Shown here: positions 1 through 5,981 of the stretch, piece by piece
Position numbering within the stretch: position 1 is the first letter of the stretch
Layout: each line of letters begins with the position of its first letter
Source of the DNA: DATFYI01 sp035315125
Lineage (GTDB): Bacteria > Chloroflexota > Anaerolineae > Anaerolineales > Anaerolineaceae
Direction: 5' to 3'
DNA length: 6,560 bases
Assembly: GCA_035315125.1 (NCBI GenBank)
Contig: DATFYI010000332.1
Coordinates: 1 to 6,560, forward strand
Position numbers and translations under genes: made by a program
The notes under the pieces: model-generated
Database searches by the model: none
The model's input: the letters and a program-made list of their open reading frames with translations, nothing else
Told to the model about the DNA's origin: nothing

Positions 1-105
1 ACCAGCAGCAGCACTGATCCAAACCTGTCTCGCGAATCAATCCGGTCGATCGAAAAAATAAAGGCCAAACTCAAACATGAATCGCATAGCGCTATTTCAG
101 ATTAA
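1..105 (+). CDS. Possible C-terminal end of an upstream gene (partial)
   Basis: Frame 1 is open from the left edge to a TAA at 103-105 and would encode the last 34 residues of a protein that begins outside the window. The tail is polar, with a charged stretch (RSIEKIKAKLKHES) likely to be helical, and shows no recognisable domain. Frame 2 is also open for 19 codons to a stop at 59-61, so the frame cannot be proved; frame 1 is preferred because it is longer and looks like a normal hydrophilic C-terminus. The stop codon falls at the centre of the palindrome at 95-113. No function can be given. Confidence 0.4.
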   Translation, partial: TSSSTDPNLSRESIRSIEKIKAKLKHESHSAISD

Positions 106-113
106 ATCTGAAA
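95..113. repeat. Perfect 19-bp palindrome upstream of the HD gene, possible operator
   Basis: The sequence tttcagattaaatctgaaa has 9-base arms that are perfect reverse complements around a single central base (104). It lies 37 bases before the ATG at 151. As RNA it would give only a weak AT-rich stem with no following T run, so a terminator is unlikely. As DNA it resembles a binding site for a dimeric regulator. Weak -10-like hexamers follow it (TATCAT at 120-125, TACGAT at 125-130), and the palindrome would cover the -35 region of either. The repeat is seen; the operator role is inference. Confidence 0.5.
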
Positions 114-150
114 AACTGCTATCATACGATTTGAACAAACCATCAACCCA

Positions 151-681
151 ATGATCTCAAACGAGCTTTTACAAACCATCCTTAATCAATATCTCTTGCC
201 CCGCAACGGTGTGCACGGCATTTCGCATTGGGCCAGGGTTTTAGAAAATGGGCGCATGTTGGCTGTAAAAACGGGCGCACGACTGCAAGTGGTGGAATTT
301 TTTGCCGTCCTGCACGATGCTAAACGACCCCATGAAGGTATTGATTACACCCACGCTCGCTTAGGAGCTGAATACGCCGCCTCGCTGCGTGGCAATCTGT
401 TAGATCTGAACGATGACGACTTCGAGCTGCTCTATTCAGCTTGTAGTGAGCATACCAGCGGTAAAATCGATGGGGATATCACCCTGCAGACCTGTTGGGA
501 CGCTGACCGCCTCGATCTGGGCCGGGTGGGCATAACCCCCGATCCAAAAAGATTATGCACCGAAACTGCCCGATTGCCTGAGACAATTGCCTGGGGAGAA
601 AAACGCAGCCGTATAAGAGCCATCCCCAACTTGGTCCTGGAGGAATGGGGCATCCGGCTGAACGGCAACAACATTTCATAG
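151..681 (+). CDS. HD-domain protein, probable metal-dependent phosphohydrolase
   Basis: This 176-residue protein carries the metal-binding signature of the HD superfamily in the expected order: H26 in HGISHW (with H22 just before it), H55-D56 in LHDAKR, H101 in SEHTSG, and D117/D119 in CWDADRLDL. HD proteins of this kind are usually soluble hydrolases of phosphate esters such as nucleotides or cyclic nucleotides; the substrate cannot be read from the sequence. The protein is close to a minimal single domain, with no signal peptide, membrane segment or extra domain. The ATG at 151 is the first possible start after an in-frame TGA at 133-135, and there is no Shine-Dalgarno sequence before it, so initiation may be leaderless or SD-independent. 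The next gene begins 76 bases downstream, and co-transcription is uncertain. The HD assignment is firm, the exact activity is not. Confidence 0.85.
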   Translation: MISNELLQTILNQYLLPRNGVHGISHWARVLENGRMLAVKTGARLQVVEFFAVLHDAKRPHEGIDYTHARLGAEYAASLRGNLLDLNDDDFELLYSACSEHTSGKIDGDITLQTCWDADRLDLGRVGITPDPKRLCTETARLPETIAWGEKRSRIRAIPNLVLEEWGIRLNGNNIS

Positions 682-707
682 ATCCTGGTGCAGAATTTGC
701 AACCTAA

Positions 708-744
708 TCCGATAGGTGAACATCTAAACAGTTGAACTATCGGA
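708..744. repeat. Inverted repeat ending in the ribosome binding site of the next gene
   Basis: Arms tccgatag (708-715) and ctatcgga (737-744) are perfect 8-base reverse complements separated by 21 bases. The right arm covers the first bases of the purine-rich SD stretch at 742-749 in front of the ATG at 758. There is no T tract after it, so it does not look like an intrinsic terminator. It could be a regulator site or a hairpin that partly hides the ribosome binding site. The repeat is seen; any role is inference. Confidence 0.4.
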
Positions 745-749
745 AAGGG
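742..749 (+). promoter_or_regulatory. Shine-Dalgarno sequence that decides the start at 758
   Basis: GGAAAGGG lies 8 bases before the ATG at 758, a normal spacing. The in-frame GTG at 749 would overlap this motif and leave no spacing, so the ATG is the better start. Confidence 0.6.
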
Positions 750-757
750 TGAGCAAA

Positions 758-1534
758 ATGCATAAATTTACCGGAAACCCAATCTTTTATGGCATCATCA
801 CTGTTACAGTGCTGATCAGTATAATCCTGGCCAGCATCCTGGTCAGCCCATTGCCGGCTCAGACCGCCTCTGCCTCAGCAATTCTAGGTTTTGGCGGGCT
901 GCAATCCGATCTAAAGACACCTTCGCCAACAAAAACACCTGCCCCCTACGGTAGTATCTTTACTGAGAAATTTAGTGACCCAAGTACTTTGGCCAGAAAC
1001 TGGCAAATTGTGGACGCAAAACCATCCTGGGGCGGTCCATCCTCCTGGTCAATAAAAAATGGACTGCTGCAGCAGAATTCGGGCATCTACTATAATGGGC
1101 AAAACCGCTTTCAAATTCTAGAAGGCACCAATATTATCTCCAAAGCTCTCGAACCCGGCGAATTTGCCTATAAAGTAACCTTTAATACCAATGGGGGTAA
1201 AGGTGGAGTTGGGATCATTTTTCATTATAAAGATGAACAGCACTATTACCGCTTTGAGGCCGTTCAAAATTCCGGAGACGGGGGGCCATTCCGCAAACTG
1301 CAAGCTATGGTTGAAAATAATTTTGTAACTCTGGCTCAGAATAAGCAGGGATATGACCCGAACAAATCCCACACAGTTCTGATCGATGTGGCCAACGATA
1401 CCCTCACGGTTTATTTCGACGGGAAAAAGCAATTTTCCTCTCCGGATGGACATAACAATGCCAATGGGCATGTGGGTCTTCAAACTTACGCCAATCACGT
1501 CACTTTTGATAACCTGCAAGTGAATAAACCATGA
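758..1534 (+). CDS. Secreted or membrane-anchored concanavalin-like (LamG/DUF1080-type) domain protein
   Basis: The 258-residue product begins with a short basic stretch, a hydrophobic segment at about residues 9-30, and then PLPAQTASASA, which contains a plausible signal peptidase I site (AxA near 39-41). It is therefore exported, either cleaved or held as an N-terminal anchor. A Pro/Thr/Ser linker follows (about 53-63, TPSPTKTPAP). The remainder, about 66-258, reads as one beta-sandwich domain of the concanavalin A-like lectin/glucanase type: an opening FxExFSDP-like strand, NGLLQQNSG, a central GGVGIIFHYKDEQHYYRFE segment, and a closing GHVGLQTYANHVTFDNLQV, typical of LamG and DUF1080/GH16-like domains. 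Such domains bind or sometimes cleave glycans; no catalytic signature was identified, so binding is the safer reading. It is the first gene of a tight run, with the aminotransferase starting 12 bases after its stop. Its codons look more AT-rich than those of the two following genes. Confidence 0.75.
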   Translation: MHKFTGNPIFYGIITVTVLISIILASILVSPLPAQTASASAILGFGGLQSDLKTPSPTKTPAPYGSIFTEKFSDPSTLARNWQIVDAKPSWGGPSSWSIKNGLLQQNSGIYYNGQNRFQILEGTNIISKALEPGEFAYKVTFNTNGGKGGVGIIFHYKDEQHYYRFEAVQNSGDGGPFRKLQAMVENNFVTLAQNKQGYDPNKSHTVLIDVANDTLTVYFDGKKQFSSPDGHNNANGHVGLQTYANHVTFDNLQVNKP

Positions 1535-1546
1535 TATAAAGGGGCT

Positions 1547-2647
1547 ATGAAAATTGAGCCCTTCCGCCTGGAAAGATATTTTGCAAACTACGAATTCAGC
1601 GCTCCTTATTTGTTATGTTGTTCAGATTGTGAAAGCCTGGGTGTAAAAGACCTGCTGGTCATGGAACCGCAGGCGCGCCAGCGGCTTGATGATCTTTGGC
1701 TGGGGTATACCGAATCAAAAGGCAATCCGGAGCTGCGCAACCAGATTGCCAGCTTGTATCAGAACATTTCGTCTGAGCAAATCCTGGTGCATAGCGGCGC
1801 TGAAGAGGTCATTTTTACTTTTATGAACGCCGCCTTGACGCCTGGCGAGCATATTATCGTGCATTATCCATGTTACCAATCGCTGGCCCAGGTAGCCCTA
1901 TCAGCCGGCTGCCAGGTTACGCATTGGGAGACCAGTCCGGCCAACGGCTGGGAGCTGGATCTCGATTTTCTGGCCGACGCCATCCGGCCGGAAACCCGCG
2001 CCATCGTGATTAACTGCCCGCATAACCCGACCGGCTACCTGCTCAGCCGTGTCAAATTGGACGCCATCATCGCCATTGCCCGCCAGCACAATCTGATCCT
2101 ATTCTCTGACGAGGTCTATCGCGGGCTGGAATATAGCCCACTGGACGCTCTTCCGGCAGTATGTGAGCTATACGAGCATGGCGTTTCATTGGGGGTGATG
2201 TCTAAAAGCTTTGGGTTGGCAGGACTGCGAATTGGCTGGATCGCAACGCAGGATGGCGAGCTATATAATAAGATGGCCGGTTTCAAAGATTACACGACCA
2301 TCTGCAATTCAGCTCCAAGCGAGCTTTTAGCCAGCATAGCTATACGCAATTCAGATTGGATCATTCAACGCAACCGCCAGATTATCCAGACGAACTTGAG
2401 CCTGTTGAACGATTTCTTCCGGCGGCATAGCGACCGTTTTGAATGGCAATCCCCCAAAGCCGGACCGATTGCATTTCCAAGCCTGACCGGTGGGCAGGAT
2501 GCCGGTGCCTTTGCCGAACAACTGGTGGCTGCCAGCGGCGTACTGTTGCTGCCGGGCAGCAACTATGACCCGGTTTTCAAAAGTCACTTTCGCATCGGCT
2601 TTGGCCGAAAAAATATGCCGGAATGCCTGGCCTTGTTGGATCGTTAA
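1547..2647 (+). CDS. Class I/II PLP-dependent aminotransferase
   Basis: This 366-residue protein is a full-length fold-type I aminotransferase. Visible landmarks are Y54 in the GYTESKG loop, SGAEE near 83-87 (cofactor phosphate region), the NPTG motif at 160-163 (N160 contacting the PLP ring), D188 and Y191 in SDEVYRG, the Schiff-base lysine K220 in MSKSFGLAGLRIGW with R228 near the cofactor phosphate, and R349 in HFRIGFG, the usual carboxylate-binding arginine. All residues needed for activity are present. The family transfers amino groups between amino acids and 2-oxo acids in the cytosol, but the substrate cannot be inferred. The N-terminus (FRLERYFANYEFSAPYLLCCSDCES) matches a subgroup commonly annotated only as 'aminotransferase'. 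An AAAGGGG stretch at 1538-1544 precedes the ATG at rather short spacing. It sits 12 bases behind the lectin-fold gene and 43 before the uncharacterised gene, suggesting one transcript. Confidence 0.93.
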   Translation: MKIEPFRLERYFANYEFSAPYLLCCSDCESLGVKDLLVMEPQARQRLDDLWLGYTESKGNPELRNQIASLYQNISSEQILVHSGAEEVIFTFMNAALTPGEHIIVHYPCYQSLAQVALSAGCQVTHWETSPANGWELDLDFLADAIRPETRAIVINCPHNPTGYLLSRVKLDAIIAIARQHNLILFSDEVYRGLEYSPLDALPAVCELYEHGVSLGVMSKSFGLAGLRIGWIATQDGELYNKMAGFKDYTTICNSAPSELLASIAIRNSDWIIQRNRQIIQTNLSLLNDFFRRHSDRFEWQSPKAGPIAFPSLTGGQDAGAFAEQLVAASGVLLLPGSNYDPVFKSHFRIGFGRKNMPECLALLDR

Positions 2648-2679
2648 CTAAAGGGCTGAGTTGCAGTATCCAATCAGCC

Positions 2680-2683
2680 GGAG
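2680..2683 (+). promoter_or_regulatory. Shine-Dalgarno sequence that decides the start near 2691
   Basis: GGAG lies 7 bases before the ATG at 2691 and 4 before the adjacent in-frame ATG at 2688. An upstream TTG at 2661 also has a purine-rich AAAGGG in front of it (2650-2655), so initiation there is not excluded, but an ATG with a well-placed GGAG is preferred. Confidence 0.5.
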
Positions 2684-2690
2684 AAATATG

Positions 2691-3677
2691 ATGGGCATCT
2701 CAAATTTTTTCCGCCGCCTGGCGAACCGGCCAGCCGCAATCCAGCCGGCAACGCCCCTTACCCCAGCCGGTCCAGGGCCGGAACCGGTAACCCGCAAAGT
2801 GCTGGCGGTTATTTACAACCCGCCGGTGCGTTCGGAGGGCGGCAAATCATTAATTGAGCTGATGCGCTGGAATGATCCAGGCCGGCTGATGGCGAGCTAT
2901 ATCAACGACCTGCGAGATTGCAGTTTCGGCTACGCCAATTTTGAAGTGGTCGAAACGCAGGTGGTCGAGCGTTTCCCAATTAAAAGGGATGGCTTCCTAT
3001 ACACCGGCGATGACTTTATGCGGCACTCTCGCAGCCACAGCGGTTTTCACGAACCGGATGCGGCGGATTACTACCGCATTCTGGCTGAGTTCGATGTGGT
3101 TTCAAAAATCAATCAGAACAACATCGATGAGGTCTGGCTGTTCGGCTCTCCCTATGCCGGTTTCTACGAAAGCCAGATGGCCGGCCCGGGCGCATTCTTT
3201 TGCAATTCCGAGCCGCTCAGCGCCGTAGCCAGCAACCGCCGTTTTGTGATCATGGGGTTCAATTATGAACGCGGGGTGGGCGAGATGCTGGAGGATATGG
3301 GACACCGGGCCGAGTCGATTCTGAGACAGGTTTTTCGCCAGACCCACGGCGAGGCAAACTTATGGGAGCGTTTCTGCCGCTACGATAGGATCACGCCCGG
3401 TAAGGCCGAGGTTGGCAATGTGCATTTCGCTCCCAACAGCCAGCGGGATTATGATTGGGGCAATCCGTCGGTTGTACGCAGCAGATGCCATACCTGGTAC
3501 CATTTTCCAGATTTGAGCGGCGAGCCAACGCTGGTTAACCATCGGGAGTGGGGCAACGGGGACATCCGCTTGCATCACCTATGGTGGTTACGCCATTTTC
3601 CACACCTGAGCGGCGAAGACAACGGCATTTCTTATAACTGGTGGCAATACGTCATCGATCCGAACACCGTGTTGTAA
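2691..3677 (+). CDS. Conserved-looking protein of unknown function, rich in His/Trp/Glu motifs
   Basis: I do not recognise a named family for this 328-residue protein. It has a basic N-terminus without a hydrophobic signal, a Pro/Ala-rich linker at about 12-34, then one long domain that starts with a beta-strand (RKVLAVIYNPPV). Within it are blocks that look like strongly constrained motifs: VWLFGSPYAGFYES (148-161), a GPGAFFCNSEP block, NYERGVGEMLEDMGHR (191-206, with E193, E198, H205), GNVHFAPNS (242-250), EWGNGDIRLHHLWWLRHFPH (286-305, with four histidines) and NWWQYVIDP (316-324). I have the impression of similar hypothetical proteins with these blocks in other bacteria, but cannot verify it. 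The clustering of His, Glu, Asp and Trp would suit a metal-dependent or sugar-binding enzyme; this is speculation. It ends the run that begins at 758 and is followed by an AT-rich gap. Coding status is firm, function unknown. Confidence 0.85.
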   Translation: MGISNFFRRLANRPAAIQPATPLTPAGPGPEPVTRKVLAVIYNPPVRSEGGKSLIELMRWNDPGRLMASYINDLRDCSFGYANFEVVETQVVERFPIKRDGFLYTGDDFMRHSRSHSGFHEPDAADYYRILAEFDVVSKINQNNIDEVWLFGSPYAGFYESQMAGPGAFFCNSEPLSAVASNRRFVIMGFNYERGVGEMLEDMGHRAESILRQVFRQTHGEANLWERFCRYDRITPGKAEVGNVHFAPNSQRDYDWGNPSVVRSRCHTWYHFPDLSGEPTLVNHREWGNGDIRLHHLWWLRHFPHLSGEDNGISYNWWQYVIDPNTVL

Positions 3678-3812
3678 TACTACATATGAGCTACAACTGC
3701 CAATCCAAAGTTACTATGATATTTATGATATACTTTATCTTATTATTGGGTTTATAAACAAGGGCCTCGACCGACATTGTTTTGAAAAGAATTGAAAGTG
3801 GAGAATCTGTCT
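3678..3812. other. AT-rich intergenic gap with a short direct repeat
   Basis: This 135-base gap is the most AT-rich part of the window. It contains two copies of tatgatat (3715-3722 and 3724-3731) spaced by one base, giving a 9-base period, and a TATAAA at 3753-3758. Several hexamers resemble a -10 box, but none has a convincing -35 partner. It probably carries the promoter of the small gene at 3813. No clear intrinsic terminator for the preceding gene was found. Confidence 0.35.
3800..3803 (+). promoter_or_regulatory. Shine-Dalgarno sequence that decides the start at 3813
   Basis: GGAG lies 9 bases before the first of two adjacent ATG codons (3813 and 3816). In-frame TTG (3792) and GTG (3798) starts exist upstream, but they would leave this motif inside the gene and have weaker SD sequences of their own. 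Confidence 0.55.
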
Positions 3813-4127
3813 ATGATGATAACAATAACAGAAGCGCATGTTGCTAAAGAAAATTGGCCGTTGTTAGAGCAAGCTTACCAGCGAAACTCGCAGCAGACCC
3901 CACCCGGTTTTGAGCAATCATTTCTGGTCCATTCTATCGAGGATCAGGATTTGTGGCAGATTATTACAGTATGGAGCGACATGACCGCCCTACAGCAAAT
4001 CCAAAAGGCAAAAGTAGCAGGGGTGACTCCACGGGGCTCGCTCATATTTCAAGAGGCCCATGCCCAAACCACCCATACCGTTTTCGAAGTTGTTCAACAG
4101 CGCGTTTCAGCTCCAAAAGAAACCTAA
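3813..4127 (+). CDS. Small ABM-like (dimeric alpha/beta-barrel) protein
   Basis: The 104-residue product fits the antibiotic biosynthesis monooxygenase-like fold, a ferredoxin-like dimeric alpha/beta barrel. It shows an N-terminal strand (MMITITEAHV), a helix with NWPLLEQAYQ, a PPGFEQSFLVHS strand, a central LWQIITVW strand (47-54) followed by DMTALQQI, and a C-terminal strand (HTVFEVVQQ). Members include small oxygenases, haem-degrading enzymes and many proteins of unknown role; no catalytic residue set could be assigned, so the activity is open. There is no signal peptide or membrane segment, so it should be cytosolic. It is isolated by gaps of more than 130 bases on both sides and is probably its own transcription unit. 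Fold assignment is moderate, coding status good. Confidence 0.7.
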   Translation: MMITITEAHVAKENWPLLEQAYQRNSQQTPPGFEQSFLVHSIEDQDLWQIITVWSDMTALQQIQKAKVAGVTPRGSLIFQEAHAQTTHTVFEVVQQRVSAPKET

Positions 4128-4203
4128 AATAGCTTGAACCATACCGGCGGCGCATCGGGGGCATTTAAATGGCGATTGCAAACTCGACCATGGAAACGCA
4201 AGA

Positions 4204-4209
4204 TATAAT
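4204..4209 (+). promoter_or_regulatory. Consensus -10 box (TATAAT) before the prenyltransferase gene
   Basis: A perfect TATAAT lies 72 bases before the ATG at 4282. No good -35 sits at 16-18 bases; TTGCAA at 4176-4181 is too far (22 bases) and TCGACC at 4184-4189 too near (14 bases). A 6-base inverted repeat, cgcaag (4197-4202) and cttgcg (4245-4250), brackets it. This is a candidate promoter for the two-gene unit downstream; without a -35 it is tentative. Confidence 0.35.
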
Positions 4210-4281
4210 TCATATTGGGATAGGAATTTAGCAATTGCGATTCGCTTGCGCCTACAAATGCTCGTTGGGTGATTTGAAGAG

Positions 4282-5157
4282 ATGTCTCTAAAGCCGGTAA
4301 CAATCCAACAAAAATCCAGGGCCATGTTTCAACTGATCCGACCCGAGCTGCCGGCGGCGGCTGGCATATGCGTGGTAGTTGGGCAGGCCATCGCTCTCGG
4401 TAAACTTCCATCGATTTCAAGTGTGGGGTTAGGGTTTTTATTGGGTTTTTTCCTGTCCGGTTCGGCCATGATCTTTAACGATTATTTTGATCTGGAAGTG
4501 GACAGGATCAATGCGCCCCAACGGCCCTTACCCGCCGGCCTGCTTACCCCATCCGAGGCGCTTGTATTTGGCGGCGTAACAGCCGTCATTGCCCTGGTTT
4601 TGGCATTGATTGTCCATCCCATCGCTTTTAGCGTGTGTCTGGTCGCCTGGTTGCTGGGTTTTCTTTATAATTGGAAGCTAAAAGCGGCCGGATTGTGGGG
4701 CAACCTGATCGTCAGTGCCAATGTGGCTACCACCTTTATTATAGGCGGCATCAGTGTTGTCGGAGGGGCTGCCACCCCAATGGTATGGACATTTGCTGCG
4801 ATTGCCTTTATCTTTGATCTGGCCGAGGAAATCGCCGGGGATGCCATGGACATGGCCGGCGATCAGAAAAGATCTTCAAAATCCCTGGCTATTCTATACG
4901 GCAAACAGACTGCCCTGCGAATTTCAGCTTTACTGTTCGCGCTGGTGATCCTGTTTTCCTTTTTGCCCGTCCGGTGGGGTGAAACCGGCCTGAGTTATTT
5001 GATCCCGATCTCAATCATGGATGTTCTCATTCTCTTTTTCGTTTATCGGCTCTTAAAAAGTCTGAATCCTCAGGCAGGTCGTGCAGCCATGCGCGCCATT
5101 TATATAAGCGCTACACTTGGCCTGCTCGCTTTTATTCTTGGGACATTTATCAGATGA
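4282..5157 (+). CDS. UbiA-family membrane prenyltransferase (DGGGP synthase-like)
   Basis: This 291-residue polytopic membrane protein attaches an isoprenoid diphosphate chain to an acceptor. The first Asp-rich motif is N66-D67-x-x-D70-x-x-x-D74-R75 (NDYFDLEVDRINAPQRP), which holds Mg2+ and the diphosphate. A YxxK motif follows at 129-132, and the second Asp-rich motif is in EEIAGDAMDMAGDQ (D187, D190, D194). Seven to nine hydrophobic segments fill the rest, as usual for UbiA. The style of both motifs is nearer to the digeranylgeranylglyceryl-phosphate synthase branch than to ubiquinone UbiA, but the acceptor could also be a quinone precursor or another lipid. An in-frame TGA at 4270-4272 fixes ATG 4282 as the earliest ATG start; its SD (GAAGAG) is weak and ATG 4324 is an alternative. 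Its stop overlaps the next start by ATGA, implying translational coupling. Confidence 0.9.
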   Translation: MSLKPVTIQQKSRAMFQLIRPELPAAAGICVVVGQAIALGKLPSISSVGLGFLLGFFLSGSAMIFNDYFDLEVDRINAPQRPLPAGLLTPSEALVFGGVTAVIALVLALIVHPIAFSVCLVAWLLGFLYNWKLKAAGLWGNLIVSANVATTFIIGGISVVGGAATPMVWTFAAIAFIFDLAEEIAGDAMDMAGDQKRSSKSLAILYGKQTALRISALLFALVILFSFLPVRWGETGLSYLIPISIMDVLILFFVYRLLKSLNPQAGRAAMRAIYISATLGLLAFILGTFIR

Positions 5158-5879
5158 ACAAAGCTGCCCACATCAAAATCCTGCAAGACGCCCTGGGCGA
5201 CGGTAAAACGCTCTCTCCCAAAGCGCTGGAATGGATCACCTCCGCTAACCTGGCCAGCGACCTGGACCAGCTCAGCAGCGAGCGCCATTTTGACAATATC
5301 GATAACCGCCAAAAGCTGTGCAGCTTATGGCAAAAGGGCCTTAATACATATATGGAAAAAGCCCTGTTGTTGAGCGCACCAAAGGATGGTCCAACCATCC
5401 AACCTAAAAATCGCAAAGCAGCCCTATCCGCTTTTGGGCAGGCCAGTCATGCCCTGGCCGATTTCTACGCCCACAGCAATTGGCTGGAGCTGAACCTGGC
5501 GCAGGGCAATACCGAAAAACTGGCCCCGCTGCTTGGATCGGAGTGCAACCCTCAAGATTTTCCAGATGGGTTGCAAAGCGGCTATTTCAACATTGTCTAC
5601 GGTCTGAAAGGTTGCCCGCAGAAAGACGGCCTGTACCAACCGCCGGATGGCTTTGAGCACTGCCACGAAACACTCAATAAGGACCACCCGGATAAGGGTC
5701 ACGGGGCCGAGTTGAGCGCACCAGGTGGGCCAAGCTACCACGAATTGGCCTTGCACCTGGCAATTTTGGCCACCCAAAAGCTGTGGGAGAGCTTCCACGA
5801 GCGCCTGATCGATCGTTACGGAGTGGCTACCGGCGAAAATCTGTTTCGAGCGCTGGCCTGGGGAGACGACCCAGCTTGA
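5154..5879 (+). CDS. Het-C/zinc-dependent phospholipase C-like protein, cytosolic
   Basis: The 241-residue product has the histidine pattern of the Het-C N-terminal/zinc-dependent phospholipase C group. H45-x-D47 occurs in ERHFDN. The hallmark H99-x-x-x-D103-x-x-x-H107 lies in SHALADFYAHSNWLEL. Further potential ligands are in FEHCHETLNKDH (H169, H171, D177) and YHELALHLAILAT (H196, H201). Enzymes of this fold bind zinc within a helical bundle and cleave phosphodiesters such as phospholipid head groups, but activity has not been shown for most Het-C-like members. Unlike classical bacterial phospholipase C it has no signal peptide, so it should act inside the cell. It starts at the ATG that overlaps the prenyltransferase stop, with no strong SD of its own, which points to coupled translation and perhaps a shared lipid substrate. 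Family assignment is fairly sure, activity inferred. Confidence 0.8.
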   Translation: MNKAAHIKILQDALGDGKTLSPKALEWITSANLASDLDQLSSERHFDNIDNRQKLCSLWQKGLNTYMEKALLLSAPKDGPTIQPKNRKAALSAFGQASHALADFYAHSNWLELNLAQGNTEKLAPLLGSECNPQDFPDGLQSGYFNIVYGLKGCPQKDGLYQPPDGFEHCHETLNKDHPDKGHGAELSAPGGPSYHELALHLAILATQKLWESFHERLIDRYGVATGENLFRALAWGDDPA

Positions 5880-5908
5880 GCCAGTTGTAAGGTAGCCTGA
5901 GAAAATCG

Positions 5909-5939
5909 TTGTAAATGAACTCATAATTCAGTGTAGAAT
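5909..5939 (+). promoter_or_regulatory. Possible promoter for the small Cys protein gene
   Basis: TTGTAA (5909-5914) and TAGAAT (5934-5939) are each close to the sigma-70 consensus but 19 bases apart, slightly too far. The position, about 45 bases before the ATG at 5982 and just after the preceding stop, is suitable. An extra SD-like AAGGAG at 5941-5946 has no start codon behind it. Confidence 0.3.
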
Positions 5940-5971
5940 AAAGGAGAATAGACTTACGGATTATCCATTGC

Positions 5972-5976
5972 GGAGG
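5972..5976 (+). promoter_or_regulatory. Strong Shine-Dalgarno sequence
   Basis: GGAGG followed by GG lies 5 bases before the ATG at 5982. It is the best ribosome binding site in the window and supports the short downstream reading frame as a real gene. Confidence 0.65.
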
Positions 5977-5981
5977 GGAAA

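Noticed and set aside
2..61. Frame 2 open to a stop at 59-61 as an alternative upstream gene tail
   Set aside because: Shorter than frame 1 and without distinguishing features; frame 1 was kept as the more likely tail, at low confidence.
1118..1519. Minus-strand open frame of 133 codons
   Set aside because: It is the shadow of the lectin-fold gene, whose C-terminal GLQTY...FDNLQV motif fixes the plus strand.
3671..3697. Inverted repeat gttgta/tacaac just after the uncharacterised gene as a terminator
   Set aside because: Six AT-rich pairs with a 15-base loop and no T run; too weak to call.
4231..4250. gcaattgc palindrome and nearby cttgcg as a regulatory element
   Set aside because: An 8-base palindrome is expected by chance at this scale, and the related copies in the gap do not form a consistent repeat.
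4107..4420. Minus-strand open frames spanning the gap before the prenyltransferase gene
   Set aside because: They overlap the start of the prenyltransferase gene and the end of the ABM-like gene, have no SD or domain, and look like chance frames.
5858..5874. Hairpin ctggg/cccag at the end of the Het-C/PLC-like gene as a terminator
   Set aside because: Only a 5-base stem, inside the coding region, with no T tract after it.
5424..5924. Minus-strand open frame of 166 codons
   Set aside because: It lies almost wholly opposite the Het-C/PLC-like gene, whose motifs prove the plus strand; the minus-strand translation has no recognisable domain.
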